Shown: one piece after another, positions 1 to 11,514 of the stretch
Position numbering within the stretch: the first letter of the stretch is position 1
Layout of the letters: the number at the start of each line of letters is the position of its first letter
Assembly: GCA_001931905.2 (NCBI GenBank)
Contig: MSJI02000551.1
Location: 1-64,000, forward strand
DNA from: Cladosporium sp. IMV 00045
Lineage: Eukaryota; Ascomycota; Dothideomycetes; Cladosporiales; Cladosporiaceae
Reading direction: 5' to 3'
DNA: 64,000 nucleotides
Notes under the pieces: generated by a model
The model's input: only the letters and a program-made list of their open reading frames with translations
The model's database searches: none
Told to the model about the DNA's origin: nothing
Translations under genes and position numbers: made by a program

Positions 1-142
1 AAAAAAAAAAAACATCATGTAGCCACCTCGTTTTACCGTCAAGATAATCAAGTCTTTCAGAGTTTGGGTCGTCCTCTAATATTCCATCTAAGGTCATGCA
101 TGTATAACTGCTTTATATCCACCGCATATCGTCTCATCAGTC

Positions 143-856
143 TTAAATCTTGAGCTGCTCATACTCATCCTCCTGCGGGAAGCCCAAGTGAAACCTCCCG
201 CACTTCGCCCAATCCACTTCGACAGAGTCTCCTGTCTGGAAATCCTTCACCCTTCCACCCGTCCTCTTGTCCTCACTCAAGAAACAGCAAACCAGACCAT
301 CTCCACTAACCTCTTTCTGCCACGCAGGCACCACGAAACCGAAGATCGTTCCCTTGACATCATTGTAAACTCTCTGCTCTGTTTCGATAGTCTTGAAACC
401 GCCCTCGACTCTAAATGGCATAGGCGTATTCCTTCCCATACTGAATACCTCCTCTTTGATCTTATAGCTAGAAGTGCCGGGCGATGCTTTGAAACGGTAG
501 GTAGGCTGAAACACAACGACGGAAGTATGAGGCATGCAAGCGCCTCTGTCGGCCGGTGATGCTGCGCCGTCCTTGTCGATGCTGTAGGCTGTACTTTCGA
601 GCTGGATCATATCGTTTGGTCGTGCCGCTGAGGATGATTCGAAGTAGCCAGTGCCGTGGGTACCATGGTTGGTTAGGAAGGCGACGGGCGGACCGCCTGA
701 TCTCAGACCGGCTTTGTAGGCGGATGCGAGGGAGTATTGGTAGATGTCGTTTGGTATTGAGTTGGGCATTTTGGACGTCGTTGATTGCGTTCGGATGTTT
801 TTGGCGAGGTGGAACACGGGCGTGTGAAGACGGAAGGAGCGAGATAGAAGCAACAT
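143..856 (-). CDS. Alpha-acetolactate decarboxylase-like protein with altered metal site
   Basis: Single-exon frame of 237 aa ending TAA. The body aligns by eye with the bacterial BudA/AlsD family: an N-terminal YQYSLASAYKAG block, GTHGTGYFE (family GDFGLGTF), DVKGTIFGFVVPAW and FLSEDKRTGGRVKDF near residues 190-205. The family decarboxylates acetolactate to acetoin using zinc held by three His in a HLHF...GGHV signature. Here those positions read VCCF and GGRV, so the three His are Val, Cys and Arg. A second in-frame Met lies at residue 30; the 29 residues before it are rich in Arg, Ser and Leu with no acidic residue, which looks like a mitochondrial presequence. Acetolactate is made in fungal mitochondria by Ilv2, so that location would make sense. 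Family membership is fairly sure; activity is doubtful. Confidence 0.78.
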   Translation of the reverse strand: MLLLSRSFRLHTPVFHLAKNIRTQSTTSKMPNSIPNDIYQYSLASAYKAGLRSGGPPVAFLTNHGTHGTGYFESSSAARPNDMIQLESTAYSIDKDGAASPADRGACMPHTSVVVFQPTYRFKASPGTSSYKIKEEVFSMGRNTPMPFRVEGGFKTIETEQRVYNDVKGTIFGFVVPAWQKEVSGDGLVCCFLSEDKRTGGRVKDFQTGDSVEVDWAKCGRFHLGFPQEDEYEQLKI

Positions 857-1225
857 GAAAAAAGTGTATGATGAACCTACCGTGAGAATGCTGAAGTTAA
901 TACGCTTTAGTTATTGCATGACTATGCGAGTATGGTGGATGTTCATGGAGCCGGTGTAGAAGTTGGAGAGCCGACGATATAGCTGTTGAACGTCTGAATC
1001 ACGGACCAAGTCTAGGTCATTCGCCTTTAACTTGACCGAGACATTATTGACTTCGTAGCTCTGGTACATCTATGTTGTCGGAATAGCAAGATAGGCAACA
1101 ACTTGTTATTTCTTTTGTTGAGAGTTCCTACTGTATTTCTTTGAAGTGCTCTACCATGAGACCTCTTTCCCCATACAGCTATTATACATCATATTACATA
1201 GTATTCTACAAGTCCAGTCAGTCCC
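857..1225. other. Intergenic gap between two minus-strand genes
   Basis: 369 bases upstream of the acetolactate-decarboxylase-like gene and downstream of the seryl-tRNA synthetase. I see no convincing coding frame, RNA gene or repeat. It presumably holds the promoter of the first gene and the 3' end of the second. Confidence 0.5.
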
Positions 1226-2746
1226 TTACTGGCGAGTGATCTTCTCCATGCCATCAGGTAGCCACTTCCTTAGCACCTTGGGAATAGTTACAGCCTTCTC
1301 ATCCTCTTTCCACCCATTCTCCAAGAGCGCGGCCAGGACCCTAGGAACAGCCAAGGCAGTTCCGTTGACGGTGTGTGCGAAGCGAGGGTGCTGCTCTCCG
1401 GCACCCTTGTATTTGGTCCCCAGTCGTCGGCTCTGATAGTCGGTACAGATCGAAGCGCTTGTTACTTCACCGTATCCATCGTCAATGCTCGTCCGCGAAG
1501 GGAAGAATGCCTCGATATCAATTTTACGTGTTGCAGAGGCGCCGAGATCGGTTGAGGGCATTTCCAGAATCCGAGCGTGCAGACCCAGAGAAGTCAAGAT
1601 CTCAGTTTGGATCGAGAGCATTTCTTCGAAAGCGGTCTCGCTCTGCGTCAGCGAATGTGTTTGTTCCTCGTCTTCCGTGCCAAAGCGATCGCTCATCTCT
1701 GCTACAGGAGGTGGCTTGGTCCACGCAAACATTTCCACTTTCGTGAACTCGTGTACGCGGTAAAGGCCCTTGGTGTCTACTCCTCGGGCACCAGCTTCAG
1801 CACGGTAGCAGCGTGATGGGCCAATGACCTTGAGAGGGAGTTCAGCCTCGGACAAGGTCTTGTTCGCTTGTGATCCAGCGAAGGGAATCTCAGCTGTCCC
1901 TGCCAGGACAAGGCTCGGTTTGTCTTCAGTGTTACTTTCATGGTGAGCGATGTTGTAGATCTGTGTCTCGCCGTTGTGGTCGCGAGGCATGAACCCGCAT
2001 GCGCTCGCAATGTGGCTGTAGACCAGACTAGGAGGTGTCATGACTTCCCAGCCGCGCGACATGGCGACGCTGAGAGCGTACTGGATCAATGCCTGCTCAA
2101 GCAGAGAAGCCTCATTCTTGAGGAAATACCATCCCCATCCGCTCGTTGTCGCGCTGGCTTGGAAGTCCAGAATATCCAGCTCCTTGCCAATATCAACATG
2201 GCTCTTGCCGGCCTTCTGAGACTGCACAGGTCTCTCCTCGCCATTGATATACCCAACTTTTGTCGCATCCCCTCCGACCGGTGTCTGCAGCGAACTCAAA
2301 TTGGGCAGTTCCATGGCCAACCTCTCCATCTCAACCTGCGTCTCCTTCTCCAATTTCCCAATCGCAGCAATGCTCTCCTTCAACCCCTTCGCCTCCTTCC
2401 GCGCGTCTTCCTTCCCTTGAGCATCTCCACCTTGCGCAAGCACTTTGCTCAGCGCATTGCCTCTCTGCCTGAACTCGACCGCCTTGCCCTGCTCCTGCAG
2501 CAATTTCTCATGCAAGTCCAGAATCTTCCAGCCATTTTTCGACGCGGCCGCGTAATTTCTGTCGACGCAATTCTGTTCGTAAAGGCCTGGGTTCTGGCGG
2601 ATGTGTTTGAGGTCTAGCGCGGGTTTGGGCGCGAACGAAGGTCGGCTGAAGAAGCGTTTGGGCTGCGCGACATTGCGATTTAGTCGCTTGCCCAGGCGAG
2701 CGCGGACGGCTATGCGGCAGCCTTGACAGACGTAGGGTGAAGGCAT
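1226..2746 (-). CDS. DIA4: Seryl-tRNA synthetase, mitochondrial
   Basis: Single-exon 506-aa class II aminoacyl-tRNA synthetase that charges tRNA-Ser. The N-terminus (VCQGCRIAVRARLGKRLNRN, then FFSRP) is Arg-rich without acidic residues, typical of a mitochondrial presequence. Residues about 45-175 form the helical tRNA-binding arm (LDLHEKLLQEQGKAVEFRQR and following). The catalytic domain shows motif 2 near residue 313 (CYRAEAGARGVDTKGLYRVH, then EFTKVEMF) and motif 3 near residue 465 (NGTALAVPRVLAALLENGW). The TSASICTDYQSRRL block before motif 3 is characteristic of SerRS. Its length fits the mitochondrial fungal enzyme (yeast Dia4 type). It ends in TAA and lies 257 bases from the stop of SPB4. 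Confidence 0.93.
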   Translation of the reverse strand: MPSPYVCQGCRIAVRARLGKRLNRNVAQPKRFFSRPSFAPKPALDLKHIRQNPGLYEQNCVDRNYAAASKNGWKILDLHEKLLQEQGKAVEFRQRGNALSKVLAQGGDAQGKEDARKEAKGLKESIAAIGKLEKETQVEMERLAMELPNLSSLQTPVGGDATKVGYINGEERPVQSQKAGKSHVDIGKELDILDFQASATTSGWGWYFLKNEASLLEQALIQYALSVAMSRGWEVMTPPSLVYSHIASACGFMPRDHNGETQIYNIAHHESNTEDKPSLVLAGTAEIPFAGSQANKTLSEAELPLKVIGPSRCYRAEAGARGVDTKGLYRVHEFTKVEMFAWTKPPPVAEMSDRFGTEDEEQTHSLTQSETAFEEMLSIQTEILTSLGLHARILEMPSTDLGASATRKIDIEAFFPSRTSIDDGYGEVTSASICTDYQSRRLGTKYKGAGEQHPRFAHTVNGTALAVPRVLAALLENGWKEDEKAVTIPKVLRKWLPDGMEKITRQ

Positions 2747-3003
2747 TGGAAGTGGGAGAATGTTGAGGTTGGCTCTTCGTGGTTTGGGAGCTTGATCGGC
2801 TGTCTTCGCGGGTGCGTCTCCGCTGGCGTTGGCTTTGGGCGGCCGCCTCTGTGGAAGATCAAGGCCATGTCACACTTTCGTTGTCATCAAAGTAATTTTG
2901 TATCAAGCTTCCACAGATATCAATAATTGATCATGCTCCCCATAGGAAAAATGCCAATGAAGTCGACTTCCTCATAATATTACAGCAATATACATTTGCC
3001 CTT

Positions 3004-4995
3004 CTAGTCAAAGCCCTCAAACTCCTCTTCTTCGACAGCGTCCTGCTTCTTCGAATTCCTTTCCCTCACCTGCGCAATCATTGCCTGCAACTCAATTTCC
3101 TTTTGTTTTTCGGAATCGGTCATCTTGCTCATTCTATCCGCCGCCCTCCTAACATCCTTCCTTTCTCTTCTTGTCTCCCTCAGAGCCTTGGCCTCCTTCT
3201 GTCCGCTCCAGGCCTTTTCCAATCGTCGTTTTTGCTCCATCAATTTTCCGGCCTTCTTGCCCTTCAGTTCTGGATGCTCGCCCCTCGCCCGAGCCGCGTT
3301 GTCGACTTGTCGTTTTTGCTCACGTGCTTTGTCGGCGTACGCGAGTGCGCTGAGATCAAAGTCTTCAGGCATGTCAAGGTTCAGCGTACGATTTGCGACT
3401 GCTTCTGGGTAGTGGCGTTTGAGCTCTGGCATCTTGGGCCAGCGAAGTAGACCCCAAGCTTTGCCTGTTTCAGGCCAATCGATTTTTCGAATGTCGAAGA
3501 TGTCTGCTGGGATCGTTTTGTTATAGGCTTGTACTGAAGAGACGAAGCCTTTTGCTGCGCGGTCATGCATTTCACGCTTTTGCATGACGATGTCGCGAAG
3601 TTCGGATATCATTTGTGAAGCCTCATAGTCCGAAATGGAAGGAGCATTAGGGTAGGGCTCGAGCTTTGTGCCTTGCACCTCGAGGTACCTGATGTAGTCT
3701 TCCTCGTTTCCTTTGCTGAAAAATGTGATCGCGAGACCGCGCTTGCCAGCTCGCCCAGAACGACCGCAGCGGTGGATGAAGTCTTTAGGTTGACTGGGTA
3801 GATCCAGCTGAGCCACCATATCAACGTCGGGGATATCGATACCGCGGGCGAGAACGTCGGTCGTAAGTAATATGGCAGGTTCAGTGGCGTCTGTGAAGCG
3901 CTGCAAATTCTTGCTGCGGATCTCACTCTTATGATCACCATGCATAGGGTACACCAGCACACCCAGCAATGACGGAAGGATACGATCCCAGTAATCCACG
4001 CCAGCGCGGGTAGAAACGTATACGATGGTCTTTTGTGCCTGAGTCTGTTGAAGGACACGCTTGAGCATGGGCAGCTTGTGTGTAGGCTTCACTGTAACAT
4101 AGCACAACCGAAGTGCCTCGGGCGTCTTCTTGTCTAACGCACCAGTCTTGCTGCGTACTTTGGCGCTGATTTTGAATGGGTACCGCATGCCAACACGAAC
4201 AAGCTCATCAACAGCCGCAGACACAGAAGCACTGAATAGACCCGTGCGGCGCTCCTTGGGGATCGTGTCGAGAATTTGTGATAAGTCGCCCTTAAAGTTG
4301 GCATCCAGGAGTCTATCAGCCTCGTCCATGACAAGCAAGTCGAACCAGTGTCTTTTAATAATAACTCTTGATGAGTTCAAGACTTCAACTAATCGCCTCG
4401 GGGTCGCAATCAAGACGTTGGGATTGATATCAGAGAACGTTGCCAGGTCTTCAGGAAGTTTCGTTCGTCCACCAGTAAGCAATTGGGGCACAATGTAAGG
4501 TCCAGGTGGAGGTTTTGAGGCCAGCTCAGCGTCGATGTCCAGCATCATGGTGTCTTTCGAATGCACCTTCTTGTAAGCTGCGTACGCCGCAGACGGTTGA
4601 TGGAACTCCAGCAATCCTTTGAGCACATCGTAGATTTGTGTGGCAAGTTCCTTCGTAGGTGCGACGACTATTGATCGTACGTAGCCTTTCTTGTTCGGTT
4701 CGTCGGCTTTCAATAGTCGTTCCACGATGGGGATGAGGAAGCTGAGCGTTTTGCCACTACCAGTGACAGCCTTTGTAATCATTAGTAACTTCAACAGCAA
4801 ATTCAGCTAATCCATGCAGCATACCTCCACGACAAGATCCTTATTTCCCATCAATAGCGGAATTGCCATCGCCTGAACCGGCGTCGTGCGAGCAAAGCCA
4901 TTACTTTGCGCAAAGTCCAGAATCCATGAAGAAAGTTCCGGCGTTAGTGCCTCGAAAGACTTTGGCTTCTTCTCGGCAGCCGCATCTTGTGCCAT
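3004..4995 (-). CDS. SPB4: ATP-dependent rRNA helicase SPB4 (DEAD-box)
   Basis: Two exons, 4995..4825 and 4770..3004, give about 645 aa. The 54-base intron 4771..4824 starts GTATGC, contains TACTAAT and ends AAAG; it falls immediately before motif I and carries an in-frame stop. DEAD-box motifs run in order: Q motif (TPVQAMAIP), motif I AVTGSGKT, APTKELA, TPRRL, motif II DEAD, motif III SAS in place of SAT, motif V DVLARGIDIPD and motif VI HRCGRSGRAG. SAS at motif III and the HRCGRSGRAGKRG form are usual in Spb4. The C-terminus is basic and coiled and ends EEEFEGFD, a tail I associate with Spb4. The protein acts in the nucleolus in 27S pre-rRNA processing for the 60S subunit. Confidence 0.94.
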
Positions 4996-5490
4996 GGTTG
5001 TAGATTCAATGTTGTTAACCTTGCGAGTAGCAAGTTATTATTGCGATGGAAGCAATATGCGCCTTCACTTCACAAAAAATGCTGGAGATGGTGAAAGTTC
5101 GAGGCCGGCCCCAGCTGCGGGTATCGGGCCGGACCTAGCGCGTGCCCTGTATACATTTCAGAGAGGTTGAATCGATTGCTTACACGATGAATAAATAAAT
5201 AAATACCTAATATTGGTGGATCGGTCACGGAGCGAGATGAAGTCAAGAGCCTTCGAATGCAGGACTAAATCAGCCCGGATAATACGTCAGCCCCGTCTCC
5301 GAGGTATACGAAATCGAACTTTCGACCACCCGTCTCATAAATTGGCGCAAGTTCATATTCGATCAATCATGATGTGAAATAGATGTTCGACTTAACAGGT
5401 AAATGCAGTGACAGGTATTGTGATGTTTTAACGAACATTTTCGGGGAATGAACTTCTATATCAATGAGAAACAATGGATTCTGCGGCATC
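4996..5490. other. Intergenic, SPB4 promoter side
   Basis: About 495 bases between the SPB4 start and the 3' end of the TPT-family transporter. It includes a (AAAT)n-like stretch near 5190 and a GC-rich patch near 5100-5130. Two TTCGA-type T-loop look-alikes were examined and do not fold into a tRNA. No gene seen. Confidence 0.45.
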
Positions 5491-6742
5491 TTACCCACCA
5501 GCCTGCAACCTCGCCTTCTTGTCATCCAACTCAACCTTACTAAACCACGCTGCTCCAGCCATTGTCACCAGCATTCCCACCGCATTCAAGAACCCGACTG
5601 GGACACTGAACAGAACGATGCCCAACAGAATCGTCAAAGCCTGCTTCACGTTTCCACAAACAGTAACAGCCAATGCGCCGACCATCTTGTTCGTCTGGAA
5701 CGAGACGATATTCAGCGCAAAAGCCATGCACGCATTGACAAAGATCGCGAGCACCAGTGTAAAAGTGAAACCGCCTTCCAGTTGAGCGAATTTTTTGAGC
5801 GTCGTCAATTCGCCTGTGAGAGCTGCGTAGGCCATGCATTGCATCGCTGCCAGAGGCGACATCCTCAGGAGGACTTCCATCGACGAAAGCGCGAGTGGGC
5901 CGGTGAGGAGGCGGTTGGTGGCGATTGTCTTGATGCAAGCCAAAAGTACTCCAAGCATGGTGAGTAGTACACCGAGGAGGGAAGCCTGGTAGTCTCCTGC
6001 GGTTGCCAATCCAGCTCCGACGACCAGTGGGATGATCGACAGGTAGGTTGCTTTGCTGTAGCTTCGAGAATAGACAGTTCGGTAGATGAGGATCGTGACC
6101 ACCGGGCACGTCGATCGCATGATCTGGTGGAATGGAACAGAAACCATCGAAAGTGAGACGTTGGAGATGGCGATGTTGAGAGTGAACAAGAGAGAGAACG
6201 CAAAAAGAATGAGATGAGATCGCGCATCGAGAGGTGTGAGCGTAAGGTGGCCGGTGCCCATGAGGATAAAGCTGCCGACTGAAGTCGCAGTCGTGTGACA
6301 CGTTGTTAAGAGCCATGGGAGACTCAGCTAGATTGAATGTCAGTGAATCTCTATCATGGCTGGGGTCTACCACCGCACTTACTTTGCTGAGAACGGACTT
6401 ATTCGATAGTGTCAAAGTGAGATTCAAGAAGAAGTATATGGTAACGAATATGATCTTCGTTCGCCGGGGAACTTGATGCTCGTGAGCATCATCAGCGTTC
6501 GGCTTGTGTTGCGCTTCCAGCGTTCGAGCTTCATGCAAGAGTCCATCTGCTGATTGTGAAGATGATAAGTCGAGGCTGCGCTTCTCGTCTAGACTGCTCG
6601 TACGCTTCTCCGATCCTTCTTCGAAACCTCCATGGTCACCATCCAAGCGAGTTGCTGTGGCAGAATGCGATGTTGAGGCTGACGGTTGCGTTGAGCTCAT
6701 CTTGAGCAAGAAGCTGCTATCGAAGCAAGCTAATAGGGGCAA
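5491..6742 (-). CDS. TPT/SLC35-family (nucleotide-sugar or triose-phosphate type) transporter
   Basis: Two exons, 6742..6383 and 6327..5491, joined across a 55-base intron (GTAAGT..CTAG, in a region with CTGACATTC as possible branch site). The product is 398 aa, or 384 aa from the second Met at 6700. The first 85 residues are acidic, Ser-rich and cytosolic. About ten hydrophobic segments follow, starting IIFVTIYFFLNLTLTLSNKS. Recognition points are NKSVLSKLSLPWLLTTCH, SLSMVSVPFHQIMRSTCP and the closing PVGFLNAVGMLVTMAGAAW, which match the DMT/TPT superfamily. It probably sits in the Golgi or another endomembrane as an antiporter, but the substrate cannot be read from sequence. It lacks the GALNK block of Vrg4 GDP-mannose transporters. 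A long overlapping frame reading through the intron is an artefact. Confidence 0.87.
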
Positions 6743-8616
6743 CAGTGAGGTGAAGTCGTATTGAGCTCTTCAGAGAGAAGAGACGATGAGCACATATACC
6801 AAGGAAAACCTCCTCAGTTCACCTCTTGGTAGAAGGAAGCCGTGCTTGGTGAGAGTCGTAACGTTCGATTAAGAAAGTCCCTATATGTTCACAGTAGTGA
6901 TAGACCCTGGACGATGATCACTGGAGGCTGTGGAGTATAGGGGACAGGCGCAGCAGTGAAGTTTGAATAAAGCAAGTACAAGATAACGTCCGCCTCGTGG
7001 AAGGTAGGCACGGGGGAAATGAATGCTGAAGAACATTCGTATACCCTAGCTTGGCACTTACCTTATCTTGAGCTCTGAAGGTGCTGACACCGGCGACTCC
7101 ATTCCTAAATCCTTCGCTGAAATCGGATGTCAAGGGAACCCACGTCGTTGATGTACTACTTAGCCCCCCATGGACTTTTCCAATTCGTCAGCAGACAGGC
7201 AACATGCGCCGGATGCCAGGTCAGCAACATGGTCAGCCAATGCGAGCAAACTACTCCGGCACGCTCGCATTCATTATTGGGGCTTGGCCTGCTCTCGTCT
7301 CTTCGCCCAGGCGTAGGAGCGCATGGCGTCGAGGCCCACTGATAGCTCAGCCTGAAACCTCATCCGCGGCACCCTGGGCACGGATGGGCACGGATGGCCC
7401 CTGGAGGGTAACAAAACTGCATCTTCTCGACATCCTTCGACAAGCTCTTGCTAGGCAGCAACGGCGCGGTAACCCATGAGACTATATTTCCGAGAAAGGT
7501 CTTCCATTGGCTTTCGTTTCCAGTCTTCACTTGCTGCGATCGAGCGGCCTCATGATGACTTTGTTCCTCGACAAACATGAGGCATGAAGTGCGGCTCCGG
7601 CTGTTCCTTCGTGCTGATGCAGTAGTGTCGTTGGCGCCGCCCCATCCGCGGATCCGTCTTGGCAAGGCTGTGCGATGGACTGACTTGTCACATTATTATT
7701 ATGCTCGGCCCTGACCCTTCCGGCTCTGACTTGCGCGGGCTTCACTCACAAAGCCCCATCGGTCCCGCGGCTATTAGGCGCTTATGTCAATTTTGTGATC
7801 ATGGGTAGTGAGCCTTCAAATAGACGAGGCGGATCTAGCGGAGATGACCTCGCGTTCATGCGAAGCAGCGTTTGTTGCGACTGAAAGCGAGCTTCGTAAC
7901 GTGTATCACGATCCTTGTAATTGACCCCATGAGATCGTGACATGACTGGCTTGACTGATTGAAGTGATCGACTCTCTTGACGCGTCCGTCTTTAAACTGC
8001 AACGCCCGTTATTTTCAAAGTCTTTCGTATAGAGTCTTGATCATCTAATCAGATCAGGTCATGAGCCGCCTGGCGACCACGCAATACGGAGGTAGTGCAG
8101 GTTGATGGTCTTTGCCTTCACGGACGTCAGATCGTGCTACGTAGACGAAAGCTATCGTAGGAAGGCTCAATAGAGCGGTGTCACATAAATTTGAGATGTC
8201 GTTACCTTATCGAACGTCAGGACTTGATTACTCCTTCTAGCACGCCTGGAAAGTCCTCGGGAGTCGCTTCATCAAAAGTCTCAAGAACGTGAAGCTCCTT
8301 CTTCAGGCGTACAATTGCGTTCCGATCTTTTACAGACTCGTGATGAAGCCGGAAAACGCGACACTTTTGTAGTCGTCTCATGTCGGTAGTCCACGGTTCC
8401 AAAAGCATGCTTCCACATTGAGATAGATCAATTAGATGTCGCGTTGGTCAGTATCTCTGGTTTTGATACCGATTTTGACATTGATACCAGCTTCGATCGC
8501 GTCATCAGAATGATCATCCGAGCACGTTATCCGTCAGCGGCACCTCATTCTCTTTTCTTCGCTCGCCATCGACATGTTAACTTCACAAGACACATCGTCG
8601 CAAAGGACTCATAGTC
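6743..8616. other. 1.9-kb divergent intergenic region
   Basis: Separates the minus-strand transporter from the plus-strand OPT gene, so it holds both promoters. Several open frames occur (for example 7081..7479 plus and 7360..7665 minus), but their composition is not protein-like and no splice-joined frame was found. A 63-codon minus frame at 8217..8408 has a charged, helical look and could be a gene remnant; it is not supported enough to call. Confidence 0.4.
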
Positions 8617-10975
8617 ATGGCACCGGATAGAGGCGACGAGCGCGCACACGCTCGCGCCGGCCGACCCTCCTTCGACGAGAATAATGACTTCGACAACGAC
8701 GATGTCTCACGATCGGTCTCCCATGAACCTGTCGGTCAAGAACCCGATCCTCGCTTCCTCGCTCGACGATCCGAGCAACCGCAGTTTACAGCTCGCGCGC
8801 TGTTGCTCGGCCTCCTCATTGGCGTCCTCATCGCTTTCAGCAACACCTACTTCGGCCTGCAGACAGGATGGATATCAGGAATGGCGATGCCGTCGGCGCT
8901 GATTGGCTTCGCATACTTCAAAGGCCTGCGTACGCTCATGAGTAGCTTGGGCGACAACTTTGCGCGCCTCGGGTTTGGCGAAGGCTTCAGCGAAGTGGAG
9001 AATGTACTGGTGCAAACTGTCGCGGGCAGTGTTGGAACAATGCCGCTCGGATGTGGCTTTGTCGGAGTGGTGCCAGCATTGGAGTTCTTGCTGAAGCCGA
9101 GTGAGACGCCGTCCTCCGATTCGAGTGATCCGGATATCGTGGCATCGATTGCTGTTGCGCAAGAGACGGGTGGACTGAAGCTGCCATTGAGCAAGCTGGT
9201 ACTCTGGGCATTGGGTATTTGCTTCTTCGGTGTGGTGTTTGCTGTGCCTTTGAGGAAGGAGGTCATTGTACGGGAGAAGCTTAAATTCCCGTCTGGTACG
9301 GCTACGGCTTTGATGATTGGGGTTTTGCATGGTGGTGAGAAGCAGAAGGGGATAAAATCGGAGGATCATGAGGACGAAGAGGAGGGAAGAGCCTTGATGG
9401 CAGAAGCACAACGAGACGGCCATGGTGGCGATCCTGACAATGCGCAAGATGAGAATGCAAAGCGTGATTGGAGGAGGCAGATACGGCTTCTCACACTCTC
9501 TTTCGGTATCAGTGGCCTATACGTAAGTCCAATCTTGTTATGACATCTCTGCGATTCTTATCGCCTTAGTGTCTGTACTGACTTCTGTCTAGACACTGGT
9601 TTCGTACTTCGTTCCACAACTGCATAGTATCCCCTTCCTCGGCACCTACCTAGCCAGCACTTGGCTGTGGTCTCTCAATCCTTCACCTGCGTACGTTGGG
9701 CAGGGGATTATCATGGGCCCTGCAACCACAATACACATGTTGCTCGGTGCTCTTCTCGGATGGGCGGTTCTCTCGCCTCTCGCAAAGCATCAAAGCTGGG
9801 CAAAGGGCGACGTTAGCGACTGGAACTCTGGCTCAAAAGGTTGGATCGTCTGGGTCAGTCTTGCGATTATGCTCGCAGATGCCATCGTCAGCCTTGGATG
9901 GTTAATTCTGCGACCTTTGATCTCTTACGGAAGGAGATACGGTCCGGACTTTGTGCAGAACGTCAAGCGCAAGGGTTTGAAGCGGCACCTTGCGGATATT
10001 GCCGACTCAAAGAAGCATGGATACAGTCCGGTGAACCTGTCGGAGAACGCGGCTTCTACCGACGAAGACGACAACACGCTCAAGCCTCCCCAATCGCTTA
10101 ATGAAGAAGACTACGACGCTCCTCCCGAGCATTTGATTGGCGTGAAGACGACCATCCTCGGCCTCCTTCTGTCACTCGGTTTCTGCGTCTTCGCCGTTCA
10201 ATTTTCCTTCCGTGGCATGATCTCAATTTCTCTGACCCTCTTCGCCCTCTTGCTGGCCTTGCTGCTCAGCGTGATGGGCGTCCGAGCCCTTGGCGAAACA
10301 GATCTCAACCCCGTCTCTGGCATTTCCAAGCTTACACAGCTTCTCTTTGCTCTCGCCACGCCAAAAGATCACCCGAACTCCGTCGTCATCAACCTTCTTG
10401 CAGGCGCCATATCTGAATCCGGTGCCTTGCAAGCGGGCGACCTTCTGCAAGACCTCAAGACTGGCAACTTGTTGGGTGCATCTCCGAAAGCTCAATTTTA
10501 CGGACAGCTTATAGGTTCCGGCGTAGGTGCTGTCGTGAGCGCGCTCGTCTACAAGCTCTACATTAGTGTCTACACCATCCCGTCGGGTCTCTTCCAAGTC
10601 CCCACCGGCTACGTTTGGATCTTCACAGCCCGCCTTGTGACCGGCCAAGGACTGCCGCCGATGGTACCTACTTTCGCGGCGGCAGCAGCAGTCATCTGGG
10701 CATGTCTGACGGCACTGCGTATCTACGGTAACGCTAAGAACGCTCCCTGGGTTCCCTATATTCCTGGCGGTATCGCGGTCGCGGTTGGAATGTATAATAC
10801 ACCTTCCTTCACGCTGGCGAGGACCGCAGGCGGATTGATTGCCTACTATTGGACTGGTTGGAGGCAGAAGCCCGAGACGCCAATTATTGTACTGGCAAGT
10901 GGATTGATTTTGGGCGAGGGTCTGGTCAGCATCGTCAATTTGGGATTGGCAAGTGGTAAAGTGCCTCATTTGTGA
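8617..10975 (+). CDS. OPT-superfamily oligopeptide transporter (YSL/Ygl114w-like)
   Basis: Two exons, 8617..9522 and 9593..10975, with a 70-base intron (GTAAGT..TCTAG), give 762 aa. A polar acidic N-terminus of about 65 residues precedes many membrane segments. FSNTYFGLQTGWISGMAMPS (residues about 86-105) is the OPT signature also seen in plant yellow-stripe-like proteins and yeast Ygl114w. Others are KLKFPSGTATALMIGVLH, FVPQLH, NPSPAYVGQGIIMGP and the C-terminal YIPGGIAVAVGMYN. Two acidic loops (residues about 245-290 and 440-480) look cytosolic. The family moves small peptides or metal chelates with protons across the plasma membrane or vacuole; the substrate is unknown here. Ends in TGA. 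Confidence 0.92.
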
Positions 10976-11514
10976 GAACAGGTATATATATGAGATATGA
11001 ACACACGGATATCATACAACCCCCGTCAGCAATGCCCTGTTATTCCTCAGTAAACCGATCTCTAATCTTTGGTGCCTCGATTTCTCCTAAGACCAGCAAC
11101 CCGAAGACGTTACCATCAAGGTGTTTCGCCAAGAACATCACTGCCTCCTGACATACCGGGACCAAGCTAAAGTACGAGAATCCAAGCAGTCCAGCGAACC
11201 ACGGCGAGGAGAATCGACATCACGAGCTTTGAGCCCTGGCCAAATATTCGCTGTCTCCAACACTAGGGATCCTTCGTCCGGCTGCCGTATGCGCTTGTAC
11301 AGCGTCACTGGTCAATTCCTTACCATCGAGATGATGCATTATTCCAACGCCGCGGCCAACAATATCTTACTTGTTGGCCTACTGCCACATAACAATTTGA
11401 AATGACCCTCCACATTGCAATCATTAATTCACAGCTCCGGTCTGCCCGCGTACGACACTGATCTTTCCCTCACTACATAACGCCGATCTCGAGTCTTTCG
11501 TACAAGACTTCAGC
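10976..11514. other. Intergenic between OPT and small Cys-rich gene
   Basis: About 540 bases holding the OPT 3' end and the promoter of the next plus-strand gene. A 94-codon frame at 11121..11405 has no recognisable features and lies just upstream; I leave it unannotated. Confidence 0.4.

Noticed and set aside
1..12. Run of 12 A at the window start
   Set aside because: Too short and at the edge; could be a contig or window boundary effect, no feature claimed.
5095..5340. tRNA-like T-loop motifs (GTTCGAGGC, CTTCGAATGC)
   Set aside because: Flanking bases do not pair into a T stem and no acceptor or anticodon arm can be built.
5540..6742. 400-codon minus frame as a protein of its own
   Set aside because: Its second half is out-of-frame read-through of the transporter intron; the spliced frame gives proper membrane helices.
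7081..7479. 132-codon plus frame
   Set aside because: Pro/Arg/Trp-biased composition, no domain, in a promoter region.
8217..8408. 63-codon charged frame
   Set aside because: No start context, splice partner or recognisable family; could be chance.
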